From Actinomycetota bacterium (lineage in GTDB: Bacteria > Actinomycetota > Acidimicrobiia > Acidimicrobiales > Ilumatobacteraceae), in the NCBI GenBank assembly GCA_030645495.1, contig JAUSLV010000002.1, positions 124,001 to 188,000 of the forward strand: a DNA stretch of 64,000 bases, in the 5' to 3' direction. The notes beneath the pieces were generated by a model. That model was not told where the DNA came from, made no database searches, and was given only the letters and a program-made list of their open reading frames with translations. Each line of letters starts with the position of its first letter. Position 1 is the first letter of the stretch. Shown piece by piece: positions 46,260 through 54,034 of this stretch. Position numbers and translations under genes: made by a program.

Positions 46260-46351
46260 CGCGCCCGCGGGCGCGATCCATGGCCACCACGCGTACGAAG
46301 CGCGCCCGTGGGTTGGGGGATGGTCAGCAGCGGGCCAAAGCGCGCCCGACC
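46260..46351. repeat. Dispersed 92-bp repeat, copy B
   Basis: Second copy of the repeat at 32945-33036, with the same leading CGCGCCCGCGGGCGCG hairpin. It lies in the 348-bp gap between the two ArsR modules (46082-46429), together with the twin operators and the promoter at 46384; nothing else is seen there. Confidence 0.75.
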
Positions 46352-46383
46352 CCGGGGCCGACCATGGGGCCGGGACCTGGGGG

Positions 46384-46412
46384 TTGACACGGGGGCGGCC
46401 ATTCGCGATAGT
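46384..46412 (+). promoter_or_regulatory. Promoter of the second ArsR-SRPBCC module
   Basis: Consensus -35 TTGACA (46384-46389), 17-bp spacer, -10 GATAGT (46407-46412). The expected transcription start lies about 10 bp before the ATG at 46430, so the leader is very short. Confidence 0.6.
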
Positions 46413-46429
46413 AAGGCGTATACCTAACA

Positions 46430-46761
46430 ATGTCACCCCGACCGAACTCGCCGCGATCTTCAAGGCACTGGCCGACCCAACCCGCCTTGCCGTCATCGAA
46501 CGGCTGAGCATCCGGCCGGCCAGCGCCACCGAACTCGCTCGACCGTTCGCCATGGCGCTGCCGTCGTTCATGCAACACCTCGACGTGCTGCAGGCCGCCG
46601 GCCTCGTCACCTCGCACAAGACCGGTCGCACCCGCACCTACCAACTCGCCGCACCCGCCCTCGACACTGCCTCCGCCTGGCTGGGCACCCACCGCAACCA
46701 CTGGCACCGCCGCCTCGACCAACTCGACGCGCTGCTCACCGATCCAACCACCAACCCCTGA
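46430..46761 (+). CDS. ArsR-family regulator of the second SRPBCC module, start out of frame by one base
   Basis: About 111 residues. Winged helix: LAAIFKALADPTRLAVIERLSIRPASATELARPFAMALPSFMQHLDVLQAAGLVTSHKTGRTRTY, a typical ArsR, with a WHRRLDQLDALL helix before the stop. The reading frame of this body has no plausible start except a TTG that coincides with the -35 box. The ATG at 46430 is one base out of frame. One extra C in the CCCC run at 46437-46440 would give MSPPTELAAIFKALADP. Either an assembly deletion or a real mutation. It precedes the SRPBCC gene by 20 bp. Confidence 0.72.
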
Positions 46762-46781
46762 ACCCGAACAGGACACCGCCA

Positions 46782-47267
46782 ATGAGCTACACCCCGAACC
46801 CCGCCCTCGACCTCGTGCTCGAGCGCACCGTGCCCGTGCCGCCCGAGAAGGTGTGGGCCGCCTGGACCCAGCCCGAACTGATCGTGCAATGGTTCACGCC
46901 CGCCCCGTGGAAGACCGCCAAGGCCGAGGTCGACCTGCGCCCCGGCGGCGGCAACTGCATCACGATGGAGTCGCCCGAGGGCGAGCAGTACCCGAACGCC
47001 GGCTGCTACCTGGTGGTGGAACCCAACCGCCTGCTGGTGTTCACCAGCGTGATGGGCGCCGACTTCCGCCCCGTCACCCCTTCCAACGGCGCAGAAGACC
47101 TGCCGTTCACCGGCCGCATCGAGCTGACCCCCACGGCCGACGGCGGCACCCACTACCGCGCGATCGCGATGCACGCCGCCGAAGCCGACGCGCAACGCCA
47201 CGCCGAGATGGGCTTCAACGACGGCTGGGCCGCCGCGCTCGACCAACTCGTCGCACTGATGTCGTAG
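46782..47267 (+). CDS. SRPBCC/AHSA1-family protein (second module)
   Basis: 161 residues. LVLERTVPVPPEKVWAAWTQPELIVQWFTPAPWKT, EVDLRPGGGNCITMESPEG, FTGRIELTPTADGGTHYRAIAMH and the terminal GFNDGWAAALDQLVALM helix make it a clear AHSA1 relative. It follows the second ArsR gene by 20 bp, mirroring the divergent module at 45225-46081. It ends 6 bp from the convergent arsM stop. Ligand unknown. Confidence 0.9.
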   Translation: MSYTPNPALDLVLERTVPVPPEKVWAAWTQPELIVQWFTPAPWKTAKAEVDLRPGGGNCITMESPEGEQYPNAGCYLVVEPNRLLVFTSVMGADFRPVTPSNGAEDLPFTGRIELTPTADGGTHYRAIAMHAAEADAQRHAEMGFNDGWAAALDQLVALMS

Positions 47268-47273
47268 CCGGGG

Positions 47274-48101
47274 TCACGGGCGCCGCGCGCGCACGAACGC
47301 GTTCATCACCACTCCGTCCACCTCGTCGAGCAAGGCCTCGGGATCGGTCACCCCCGACATGTCGAGGCCGGCTGCGAACGCGGCGAGCGCGGCACGGTCG
47401 TGCACCACGGTGGGCACGATCTCGATATCGGCGAACCCCACGTCGGCCAGCAACGTCGCGTAGTCGTCGACGGTCAGCGCGCCGGCGACGCACCCCGCCC
47501 ACGCGCCCATCAAGCCCTGTGCCACGGGCGGCAGCGGCCGTGACAGCACCACGTCGGAGACGGCGAAGCGGCCACCGGGCCGCAGCACACGGAACGCCTC
47601 TGCCAGCGCCGCCCTCTTGTCGGGCGTGAGGTTGATGACGCAGTTGGAGATCACCACGTCGACTGCGCCGTCGCCCAGCGGGATGTCCTCCAACATGCCG
47701 TGCAGGATCTCTGTGTTCCGCGCGCCGGCCTCGGCGATGTTGCGGCGGGCCAACTCGATCATGTCGGGCGTCATGTCCAGCCCGTACACGAACCCGGTGG
47801 GGCCCACCCGCTTGGCCGACAACAGCACGTCGATACCGCCGCCCGAACCGAGGTCGAGCACACGGTCGCCCGGCTCGAGGTTGGCCAGCATCGTCGGGTT
47901 GCCACAGCCCATCGAGGCAGCCGCAGCCGTGGCCGGCAGGTCGGCCAGTTGCTGGTCGTGGTACTGGCCTTGGCCGAACCCGCCGTCGGGGTCGAGCACG
48001 CTCTTGCCCGACCCGCAGCCGCACGAGCCGGATGCCTCACGAGCGGCGGCCCCGTAGTAGTCGCGAACCTGGGAATGGATCAGTTCAGCCTCATTGGTCA
48101 T
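47274..48101 (-). CDS. arsM: Arsenite S-adenosylmethionine methyltransferase
   Basis: 275 residues. SAM motif VLDLGSGGGIDVLLSA (residues ~80-95) and the ArsM-type VVISNCVINLTPDKRAALAEAFRVLRPGG. Arsenite-coordinating cysteines appear in SMGCGNP, SNCVINL and AWAGCVAGAL, with an extra N-terminal CGCG pair. It methylates As(III) for detoxification or volatilisation. The AAAGGGG Shine-Dalgarno precedes the ATG, and a strong promoter lies at 48160-48187. No ars repressor is adjacent, although two ArsR-family genes lie within 2.5 kb. Confidence 0.93.
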   Translation of the reverse strand: MTNEAELIHSQVRDYYGAAAREASGSCGCGSGKSVLDPDGGFGQGQYHDQQLADLPATAAAASMGCGNPTMLANLEPGDRVLDLGSGGGIDVLLSAKRVGPTGFVYGLDMTPDMIELARRNIAEAGARNTEILHGMLEDIPLGDGAVDVVISNCVINLTPDKRAALAEAFRVLRPGGRFAVSDVVLSRPLPPVAQGLMGAWAGCVAGALTVDDYATLLADVGFADIEIVPTVVHDRAALAAFAAGLDMSGVTDPEALLDEVDGVVMNAFVRARRP

Positions 48102-48159
48102 CGTGCGCCCCTTTGCTCAACGCCACGTGGCACAGCACGTGGATACTTCGATGATCATC

Positions 48160-48187
48160 AATATAGCGCAACATCGATACTTGTCAA
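48160..48187 (-). promoter_or_regulatory. Promoter of arsM
   Basis: Leftward -35 TTGACA (48187-48182), 16-bp spacer, -10 TATATT (48165-48160). An ATCGAT palindrome lies in the spacer and GATGATCATC just downstream, possible repressor sites. Leader of about 50 nt to the arsM ATG. Confidence 0.65.
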
Positions 48188-48205
48188 TGAATAGGGGGAC
48201 GCGAG

Positions 48206-49240
48206 TCAGCCGTCGGACGGTGCCAGCTTCACCACCGCGTCGCCGGTGGTGATCGTGCCCGGCACCACCACCTTGGCGCAGATGCCGCGCAGGCGATACT
48301 GCTTGCCCACCCGCCCGTTGATCCAGCGGTGCACCTCCAGCCCGAAGCGGCGGGTGAACTTCGCGCAGCCGGTGTGCGGCGAGGCCGTCACCTCGATGAC
48401 GGCCGTGCCGATCTGCAGGCGCGTGCCCGTGGGCAGGTTCTGCGGCGAGAGGTCGAGATCCACGAACAGTTGGTCGCCGGCCAACGGCATGCGCTCGTTG
48501 CCACCCGCCACCAAACGGGCACAGCGCGAGTTCATGATGTTCAGCTGCGCCTCGGGGTCGGCGCTGCCGTCGGGCCTGCTGCGGCTGCCGCGGGCCAACC
48601 AGTTGTCGCCCACCAGCCCCACGTCGAGGGCCAGCTCGCCAGCGTGCACCACCTCGCGCTCATCGGTGGCGGGGCGGCGCACGATCAGCTCGACGCGGCC
48701 ATCATCGGCCGGCGAGCGCAGCACGTCGGCCAACCACCGCTCGGCATCGAACACGTCGCGATCGTCGGCCGCGAGCGTCCAGTAGCCGGCCATCAGCTCG
48801 CGACTCCACGCCGGCTGGATGACATCGCCGCGCGGCCCGAACTCGGCCATGTACGGCTTGATGTCCAGCACCGGCGTGCCGTCGATGGCATCGAGCCCCC
48901 GCACCTCCACGACACCACCGGGGCGCACCGCCATCAGCTCACACACGGTGGTGCCGATGCGGTTCGGCCGGTTCTTCGCCCGCTGCGCGAGGATGCCAAC
49001 CTCGGGCCATGCCGGGTTACCGCGCGGCACGCGGCTGCCACGCACCACACCCTCGGGCGCCACCCGGTCGAACACGAACACCACCTCCACGTGCGAGAAC
49101 GCACGCAGGCCTGCGGTGGCGTCGTCGCCGAACACCTCGGGGTGCAGGCGGATCACGCTGTTCACGCGATCCCAGTCGTCGTCGACGGCCTCAGTGCGCT
49201 CGTTGTGCACCGTGCCGATGGAGATCATCTCGAACGTCAC
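48206..49240 (-). CDS. TrmO (tRNA m6t6A37 methyltransferase)-MOSC fusion
   Basis: 344 residues, two domains. Residues ~1-140 are TrmO/UPF0066: ISIGTVHNE at the start, SHVEVVFVFD, RGNPAWPEVGILAQRAKNRPNRIGTTVCEL and the LDAIDGTPVLDIKPYM motif. Residues ~190-340 are a MOSC domain: LALDVGLVGDNWLARG and the sulfur-carrying Cys in TASPHTGCAKFTRRFG, ending in the AKVVVPGTITTGD strand. The two modules are usually separate genes. MOSC domains handle molybdenum-cofactor sulfur; why they are joined here is not evident. Confidence 0.85.
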   Translation of the reverse strand: MTFEMISIGTVHNERTEAVDDDWDRVNSVIRLHPEVFGDDATAGLRAFSHVEVVFVFDRVAPEGVVRGSRVPRGNPAWPEVGILAQRAKNRPNRIGTTVCELMAVRPGGVVEVRGLDAIDGTPVLDIKPYMAEFGPRGDVIQPAWSRELMAGYWTLAADDRDVFDAERWLADVLRSPADDGRVELIVRRPATDEREVVHAGELALDVGLVGDNWLARGSRSRPDGSADPEAQLNIMNSRCARLVAGGNERMPLAGDQLFVDLDLSPQNLPTGTRLQIGTAVIEVTASPHTGCAKFTRRFGLEVHRWINGRVGKQYRLRGICAKVVVPGTITTGDAVVKLAPSDG

Positions 49241-49291
49241 GGTGCGAGTCTCGCGCGCGCACCGCTGCCGGATCGTCGGAGTTTCGTTCCG

Positions 49292-50272
49292 TCAGCCGTG
49301 CTCGCGAGGGCTGTCGATGGGGCAGAACATGTCGGCCGCGCCGCACGCTTCGCACTCCATCTCCAACGTTGCGTGGCTGATGCGGAACCGCCCGCCGATC
49401 TGCGCCTTCACCCGCGTGCTCACCACCTGCGCCTCCTCCAGCGTCGGGTGGCCGGCGAGCACGAGGTGCGCCGACAGTGCACGCACGTCGCTGGACAACG
49501 TCCACACATGCAGGTCGTGCACCGACTCCACCCCCTCCACCGCGGCCATCGCCGCGTTCAGCGCCTGCACGTCGAGCCCGGCCGGCGTGGATTCCAGCAG
49601 CACGTCGGCCGTGGACCGCAGCAGCTGCACACCCTGCACCCCGATGACCACCGAGATCACCAGCGACGCCGCAGGGTCGAGCCAGTACCACCCGCCGGTC
49701 AGCAGGATCACCAACCCGGCCAGCGCCACGCCCACCGACACCGCCCCGTCGGAGATCATGTGCAACAGCGCGGACCGCATGTTGAGGTCGTGCGTGTCGC
49801 CACCCTCGTCGACCAACTGCCCGTCCTGGTCGTGGTCATCGTGATCGCCGTGGGCGTGAGCCGCGCCCCCGAGTGCGGCGGCGGCCGCGAAGTTGACCGC
49901 TGCGGCCACCAGGGCAACCACCAGCACGAGGCCGCCGCGCACCGGCTGCGGATCGAGGAACCGCCGCACGGCCTCGAAGCCCACCAGCACGCACACGATC
50001 AGGATGCTCGCGGCGTTGGTCTGCGCGGCCAGGATCGTGCCCCGGTGGTAACCGAACGACCGCGAGGCATTGGCCGCACGCCGTGCCAGCCGCACCGCGA
50101 TCAACGACACCACGATCGCCGCCACGTCGGTGAGATTGTGCGCCGCGTCGGCCAGCAGGCCCAATGACGCGGCCACGACACCGATCACCACCTGCACGAC
50201 AACGATCACCACGTTCAGCCCGAGCGCGATCGTCAGCTTGCGTTCGCGCACGTCGGCGATGTCGGACGGCAT
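49292..50272 (-). CDS. Cation diffusion facilitator (zinc/cobalt exporter)
   Basis: 326 residues from the ATG at 50272; longer in-frame starts would run over the divergent gene. Six membrane helices with the CDF metal sites ADAAHNLTD (helix II) and MISDGAVSVGVAL (helix V). Between helices IV and V lies the His-rich loop HAHGDHDDHDQD. The cytoplasmic C-terminal domain (VHDLHVWTLSSDVRALSAHL) ends in a Cys-containing tail (EMECEACGAADMFCP). Exports Zn, Co or similar cations in exchange for protons. Confidence 0.92.
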   Translation of the reverse strand: MPSDIADVRERKLTIALGLNVVIVVVQVVIGVVAASLGLLADAAHNLTDVAAIVVSLIAVRLARRAANASRSFGYHRGTILAAQTNAASILIVCVLVGFEAVRRFLDPQPVRGGLVLVVALVAAAVNFAAAAALGGAAHAHGDHDDHDQDGQLVDEGGDTHDLNMRSALLHMISDGAVSVGVALAGLVILLTGGWYWLDPAASLVISVVIGVQGVQLLRSTADVLLESTPAGLDVQALNAAMAAVEGVESVHDLHVWTLSSDVRALSAHLVLAGHPTLEEAQVVSTRVKAQIGGRFRISHATLEMECEACGAADMFCPIDSPREHG

Positions 50273-50332
50273 GCGCACACGATGCCACGAACGTCGGCGC
50301 AGCGACAGTCCCAGCTCGCCTATCATCCCGGA

Positions 50333-50662
50333 ATGCGGTTCTTGATCTCCGTGATCGACGACTCCACCGGCAGTGCCACCCCGACCGAAATGACCGCGGT
50401 CGACGCGTTCAACCAGCGTCTGATGGCCGATGGCCACTGGGTGTTCGCCGATGGCCTCACCGCACCGCACGCCGCTGCGGTCATCGACAATCGCAGCAAC
50501 GCCGTGGTGTTCGCCGACGGCCCGCTGCACTCCGCGCGCGAGTACCTCTCGGGATGTTGGATCATCACCGCCCCGAACATCGAGACCGCCCGCCAGTTGG
50601 CGGCCGAAGCGTCGAAGTGCTGCAACCGCAAGGTCGAGCTGCGCCCCTTCCTCGGCCATTGA
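50333..50662 (+). CDS. YciI-like (YCII/DGPF) protein
   Basis: 109 residues. MRFLISVIDDSTG, MTAVDAFNQRLMADGHWVFADGL and VVFADGPLHSAREYLSGCWIITAPNIETARQLAAEA match the YCII ferredoxin-like barrel, including the DGP turn and central His-Asp pair. Small dimeric proteins of unclear catalytic role, often beside ECF sigma factors, which are not present here. Divergent from the CDF gene. Confidence 0.85.
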   Translation: MRFLISVIDDSTGSATPTEMTAVDAFNQRLMADGHWVFADGLTAPHAAAVIDNRSNAVVFADGPLHSAREYLSGCWIITAPNIETARQLAAEASKCCNRKVELRPFLGH

Positions 50663-50726
50663 GCGCGGCAGCCGCAACAACGGCGAGTAGGGCCTCGTTC
50701 CGGGTAGTGCCCGTACGATCGACCAG

Positions 50727-50966
50727 ATGAACTCGCACTCCGAGTCGAAGCCGTCGACACCCACGCAACGAACCTGGACAGCGGGCTGCAGTCAGCCCGT
50801 TCCCGCCGATCTCACCGGCGTCCGCTGGCGCGACGGCTCCGTGGAGTGCCGATTTCGGTTGCTCCACCCCGCCGGTTCGCTCGTCGCAGTCGAGGGTGAT
50901 GTCGGCGTCGTGCTCACCAACCTCGACGCTGAATGCACGACCTGCTCTGAGGCGTGCACCAGCTGA
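50727..50966 (+). CDS. Small hypothetical protein, doubtful
   Basis: 79 residues with no recognised family and no good Shine-Dalgarno. The middle (DLTGVRWRDGSVECRFRLLHPAGSLVAVEGDVGVVLTN) has plausible beta strands, and the end has the cysteine set CTTCSEAC. It could equally be a spurious frame. The remaining 158 bp to 51124 show nothing else. Confidence 0.3.
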   Translation: MNSHSESKPSTPTQRTWTAGCSQPVPADLTGVRWRDGSVECRFRLLHPAGSLVAVEGDVGVVLTNLDAECTTCSEACTS

Positions 50967-51124
50967 GGCTCTGGTAGCTCGGCTCACGCCGCCACCGGTA
51001 CCTCCGTGGTGGGCGTCAACGCAACGTCGGCAAGCAGCGCTCCCGCGTGTTCGAATCAGCCGATGTGGTCGACCTGTTCACCGGCCTCGAACGAGCCCTC
51101 GCACGGATGACGATCGGTTGAGGT

Positions 51125-51259
51125 TCAGCCGAGTGCGGTGCGCAGCATGTGGAGACCGACCAGGACGACCACCATGCATGTCGCGATGACGATCGCCCGG
51201 TGTCGTGATCTCGGCGCCGCGGGTTCGTCGACGCGCGGTGGGTGGGTAGGCATGTTCAT
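51125..51259 (-). CDS. 44-residue single-span membrane peptide in the ABC exporter operon
   Basis: Starts 11 bp after the permease stop with AGGAG 6 bases upstream of the ATG at 51259. Twenty mostly charged/Pro residues are followed by one hydrophobic helix (IVIATCMVVVLVGLHML) and a short tail. Too short to be flagged by ordinary gene-length cut-offs, but position, ribosome binding site and hydrophobicity all support it. Possibly a small accessory subunit of the exporter. Confidence 0.55.
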   Translation of the reverse strand: MNMPTHPPRVDEPAAPRSRHRAIVIATCMVVVLVGLHMLRTALG

Positions 51260-51270
51260 GGGTGCTCCTG

Positions 51271-52008
51271 TCAGTTGATGTCGCGGTGGATGAAGATGGC
51301 GCGGGTAGCCGCGAAGCCTGCGGCAGCGACGAGCGTGAGGCCGACGGCAGCGACGAGGAGGCCGTCGAATTGGCCGGGCCCTGGGGCAGCGATCGCCCGG
51401 CCGAGCGACCCAGGTGCGAATCGAGCGATCGACGGGACACCGGCGCGTAGGAGGTTCTCGATGAACAGGGTCCAGATCAGCAACCCGACCACGACGGGAA
51501 CCTGATTGCGTACGAGCGCCCCGAGCGCCAGTCCCGCGACCGCGAATCCGGCTCCACCGATGCCGGCGCCGATCACGAGCCGCGCGATCTGGCCGCCGTC
51601 GAGTTCGAGGGCGAGCCCGCGGGCGCCGAGGAACGCTGAACTCAGACCGATCGCGTACGCAGCAGCCGCAGCCGCGAGGGCCGCGCCGATCAGGGACTGC
51701 GTGGCGAGCTTCACGTTCAGCAGGCTGATCCGGTCGGGGTTCTTGAGCAGGGTCGGGCGGATGGTGCCGTGGCGGAACTCGCTGGTGATGGCGAGCGAGC
51801 CGGAGATCGCCGCGAACACCAGGCCCATCGAGACGCCGATGTCGGTGAGGATCGAGCGTTGCTCTGTCGCATCATCGACCATCGCCGTTTCGAACCCGAG
51901 GATGTGGACCACGGCCGCGAGAGTGACGATGCCGATGAGCGACACGGCGAGCCAGGTGGTGGAACGTGTGCTGGTGAGCTTGAGGCGCTCTGACGCGATG
52001 GCGCTCAT
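51271..52008 (-). CDS. ABC-2-type exporter permease
   Basis: 245 residues with about six membrane helices. N-terminal MSAIASERLKLTSTRSTTWLAVSL is the usual start of these permeases; SGSLAITSEFRHGTIRPTLLKNPDR is the cytoplasmic loop conserved in ABC-2 exporters. It ends in ATRAIFIHRDIN. Overlaps the ATPase gene by 4 bp. Substrate unknown; association with a two-component system suggests stress-induced export of a drug or peptide. Confidence 0.88.
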   Translation of the reverse strand: MSAIASERLKLTSTRSTTWLAVSLIGIVTLAAVVHILGFETAMVDDATEQRSILTDIGVSMGLVFAAISGSLAITSEFRHGTIRPTLLKNPDRISLLNVKLATQSLIGAALAAAAAAYAIGLSSAFLGARGLALELDGGQIARLVIGAGIGGAGFAVAGLALGALVRNQVPVVVGLLIWTLFIENLLRAGVPSIARFAPGSLGRAIAAPGPGQFDGLLVAAVGLTLVAAAGFAATRAIFIHRDIN

Positions 52009-52754
52009 CGGACGGCCCCCGCGGTTCCTGTGACGAGATCAAGGTAAGCGTCTTCCAGGTCACCGCCGGGTGGGACGAGTTCGCCGAGCGGTGCATCGGC
52101 GATCAGGCGGCCCTGGTCGATGATCAGGACCTGGTCGACGGTGTGCTGCGCTTCGGCGAGGAGGTGGCTCGACATGAGCACGGCGCCACCGGCGTCGGCG
52201 AAGGACCGCATCAGCTCACGCATCCAGCGCACCCCGACGGGATCGAGTCCGTTGGTCGGTTCGTCGAGGATCAACAGCCGGGGTTCGCCGAGCATGGCGG
52301 CAGCGAGACCGAGACGCTGGCGCATGCCGAGTGAGTAGCCACCCACCTGACGGCGACCGGCGGCGGTCAGCCCGACCAGGTCGAGCAGCACGTCGACACG
52401 CGCATCGTCGATGTCGCAGAGTCGGGCGAGGACGCGGAGGTGATCGCGTCCGGTACGGGCGGGGTGGAAGTCGTTCGATTCGAGGACCGCTCCGACGTGT
52501 CGCCAGGGCTCGCTCAGCTCCCCGAGCGGCCGGCCGTCGATGGCGACAGTGCCGACGGAGGGTGTTGCCAGGCCGAGCATCATCCGCAACGTGGTCGTCT
52601 TGCCGGCGCCGTTCGGGCCGAGGAAGCCGGTGATCGTCCCTGTGTGGACGCGAAAGGAGACATCGTCGACGACGGTGGCGCCGCGGTATCGCTTGGTGAG
52701 GCGAACGACGTCGGCCACGGCCGGCGGCGTTGGATGGTGGAGTGGAGCGGACAT
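52005..52754 (-). CDS. ABC exporter ATP-binding protein
   Basis: 249 residues from the ATG at 52754; a longer frame runs into the divergent promoter region. Walker A GFLGPNGAGKTTTLR, signature YSLGMRQRLGLAAAM (LSGGQ variant), Walker B LLILDEPTNGLDP and the H-loop MSSHLL. The C-terminal end is of the NatA/BcrA class. Divergent from the histidine kinase gene 131 bp away, which together with the response regulator probably controls this exporter. Confidence 0.93.
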   Translation of the reverse strand: MSAPLHHPTPPAVADVVRLTKRYRGATVVDDVSFRVHTGTITGFLGPNGAGKTTTLRMMLGLATPSVGTVAIDGRPLGELSEPWRHVGAVLESNDFHPARTGRDHLRVLARLCDIDDARVDVLLDLVGLTAAGRRQVGGYSLGMRQRLGLAAAMLGEPRLLILDEPTNGLDPVGVRWMRELMRSFADAGGAVLMSSHLLAEAQHTVDQVLIIDQGRLIADAPLGELVPPGGDLEDAYLDLVTGTAGAVR

Positions 52755-52885
52755 GCTGTCGACCGTATGGATGGCGGCCAGCGGGCGAATCCCCGCCCGC
52801 GCGGAACCCGACGTCGTCACGGCGTGGAGACGTCTCCTCGCGTAGGGGGAGGAGACCGGGCTCGCGTTCTCTCTACGCTGAGCTC

Positions 52886-54034
52886 GTGGCGTTCGGACGG
52901 CTGGCACAACGGCAATGGGCGCAGGACATCGCCGTCATGGTCGTCACCTGCGCCACCACCACGATGTTCGTGTGGAACGGCCAGATCGCGGTGACCCGTG
53001 CCGCGGATCGCCATCCGCCGTGGTGGGCGCTGGTGCTCGTGGTCGTCGGCGCCGCGCCGATGCTCGTGCGACGTACCCGGCCGATCCTGGCATTCGTCGG
53101 GTGCACGGCCGGGCTGTCGGCGCTAGCGCTGCTCGACGCGCCGACCGGCGTTCCGCTCGCAGCCGGCATCGCGCTCTTCTCGATGGCGGCACAGCGGAAC
53201 GCAGCGGAGCGGCCAGCCCGGTCGCTCGTCGTGGCCGCCGGTGGATTCGCCGTCTACGCGCTCAGCTGCGCGGTCTCGATCGCCGCGGCGCCGTGGTCGG
53301 AGCTGTTCCACACCGCGTTGTTGTGGAGCGTCTGCTGGCTCGGCGGCGAGCGAGCCCGGCTGCAGCGCGAGCAACTCGAGGAACTCCGACGTGACGCCGC
53401 CCGCGAGCGTGCGCTGGCCACCGTCGAGGAGCGGATGCGCATCGCCCGTGACCTCCACGACTCCGCCGGGCATGCGATCAACGTCATCGCCGTGCACGCC
53501 GGCGCCGCGCGGCTTCGCTTCGGCGAGGATCCGGACCGCACTCTCCGGGCGCTGTCGACGATCGAGGAGCTGGCCCGTCGAACGGTCGCGGAGATCGACA
53601 GCATGGTCGGCGGCCTGCGCGCCGCCGACGACCCACACGACATCGCACCGCCTTCCCTGGTTTCGTTGTCGACGCTGGTCCGCCAGCACGCCGACGCCGG
53701 ACAGCACGTCGATCTCTGCACGCACGGGCGCGAACGACCGCTGCCGGCCACCGTCGACCAAACCGCCTATCGAATCGTGCAAGAGGGCCTGACCAACGCC
53801 TCTCGACACGGCGCTGGCGGGGCTCGAGTGGTGCTCGACTTCGGTGACGACGCCCTCACCATCACGATCACCAACCCGGCGCGCAACGTTGCCGGTCGAG
53901 CGCGCAGCGGACATGGCCTGATCGGCGCGGACGAGCGAGCAGGCCAGATCGGCGGGAGCGTCCACACCAGTTTCGATGCAGGCGAGTTCGTTCTCACGGC
54001 CAGCCTGCCGATTACCGCCGGGGCACCGAGATGA
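52886..54034 (+). CDS. NarL-class sensor histidine kinase
   Basis: 382 residues from the GTG at 52886. Four to five membrane helices occupy ~15-150. HisKA_3 box: MRIARDLHDSAGHAINVIAVHAG with the phospho-acceptor His at ~190. The HATPase domain has the N box AYRIVQEGLTNASRHG and a shortened G2 box RARSGHGLIGADERA. It overlaps the response regulator gene by 4 bp. No periplasmic sensor domain is evident, suggesting sensing within the membrane, as in BceS/LiaS-type kinases that guard against envelope stress. Confidence 0.92.
   Translation: MAFGRLAQRQWAQDIAVMVVTCATTTMFVWNGQIAVTRAADRHPPWWALVLVVVGAAPMLVRRTRPILAFVGCTAGLSALALLDAPTGVPLAAGIALFSMAAQRNAAERPARSLVVAAGGFAVYALSCAVSIAAAPWSELFHTALLWSVCWLGGERARLQREQLEELRRDAARERALATVEERMRIARDLHDSAGHAINVIAVHAGAARLRFGEDPDRTLRALSTIEELARRTVAEIDSMVGGLRAADDPHDIAPPSLVSLSTLVRQHADAGQHVDLCTHGRERPLPATVDQTAYRIVQEGLTNASRHGAGGARVVLDFGDDALTITITNPARNVAGRARSGHGLIGADERAGQIGGSVHTSFDAGEFVLTASLPITAGAPR

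Noticed and set aside
46384-46386. TTG as start codon of the second ArsR gene
   Set aside because: The TTG is the first half of the TTGACA -35 box and would lie upstream of the transcription start.
48329-50167. 612-codon + strand frame across TrmO-MOSC and CDF genes
   Set aside because: It spans two unrelated genes on the other strand and has no motif of its own.
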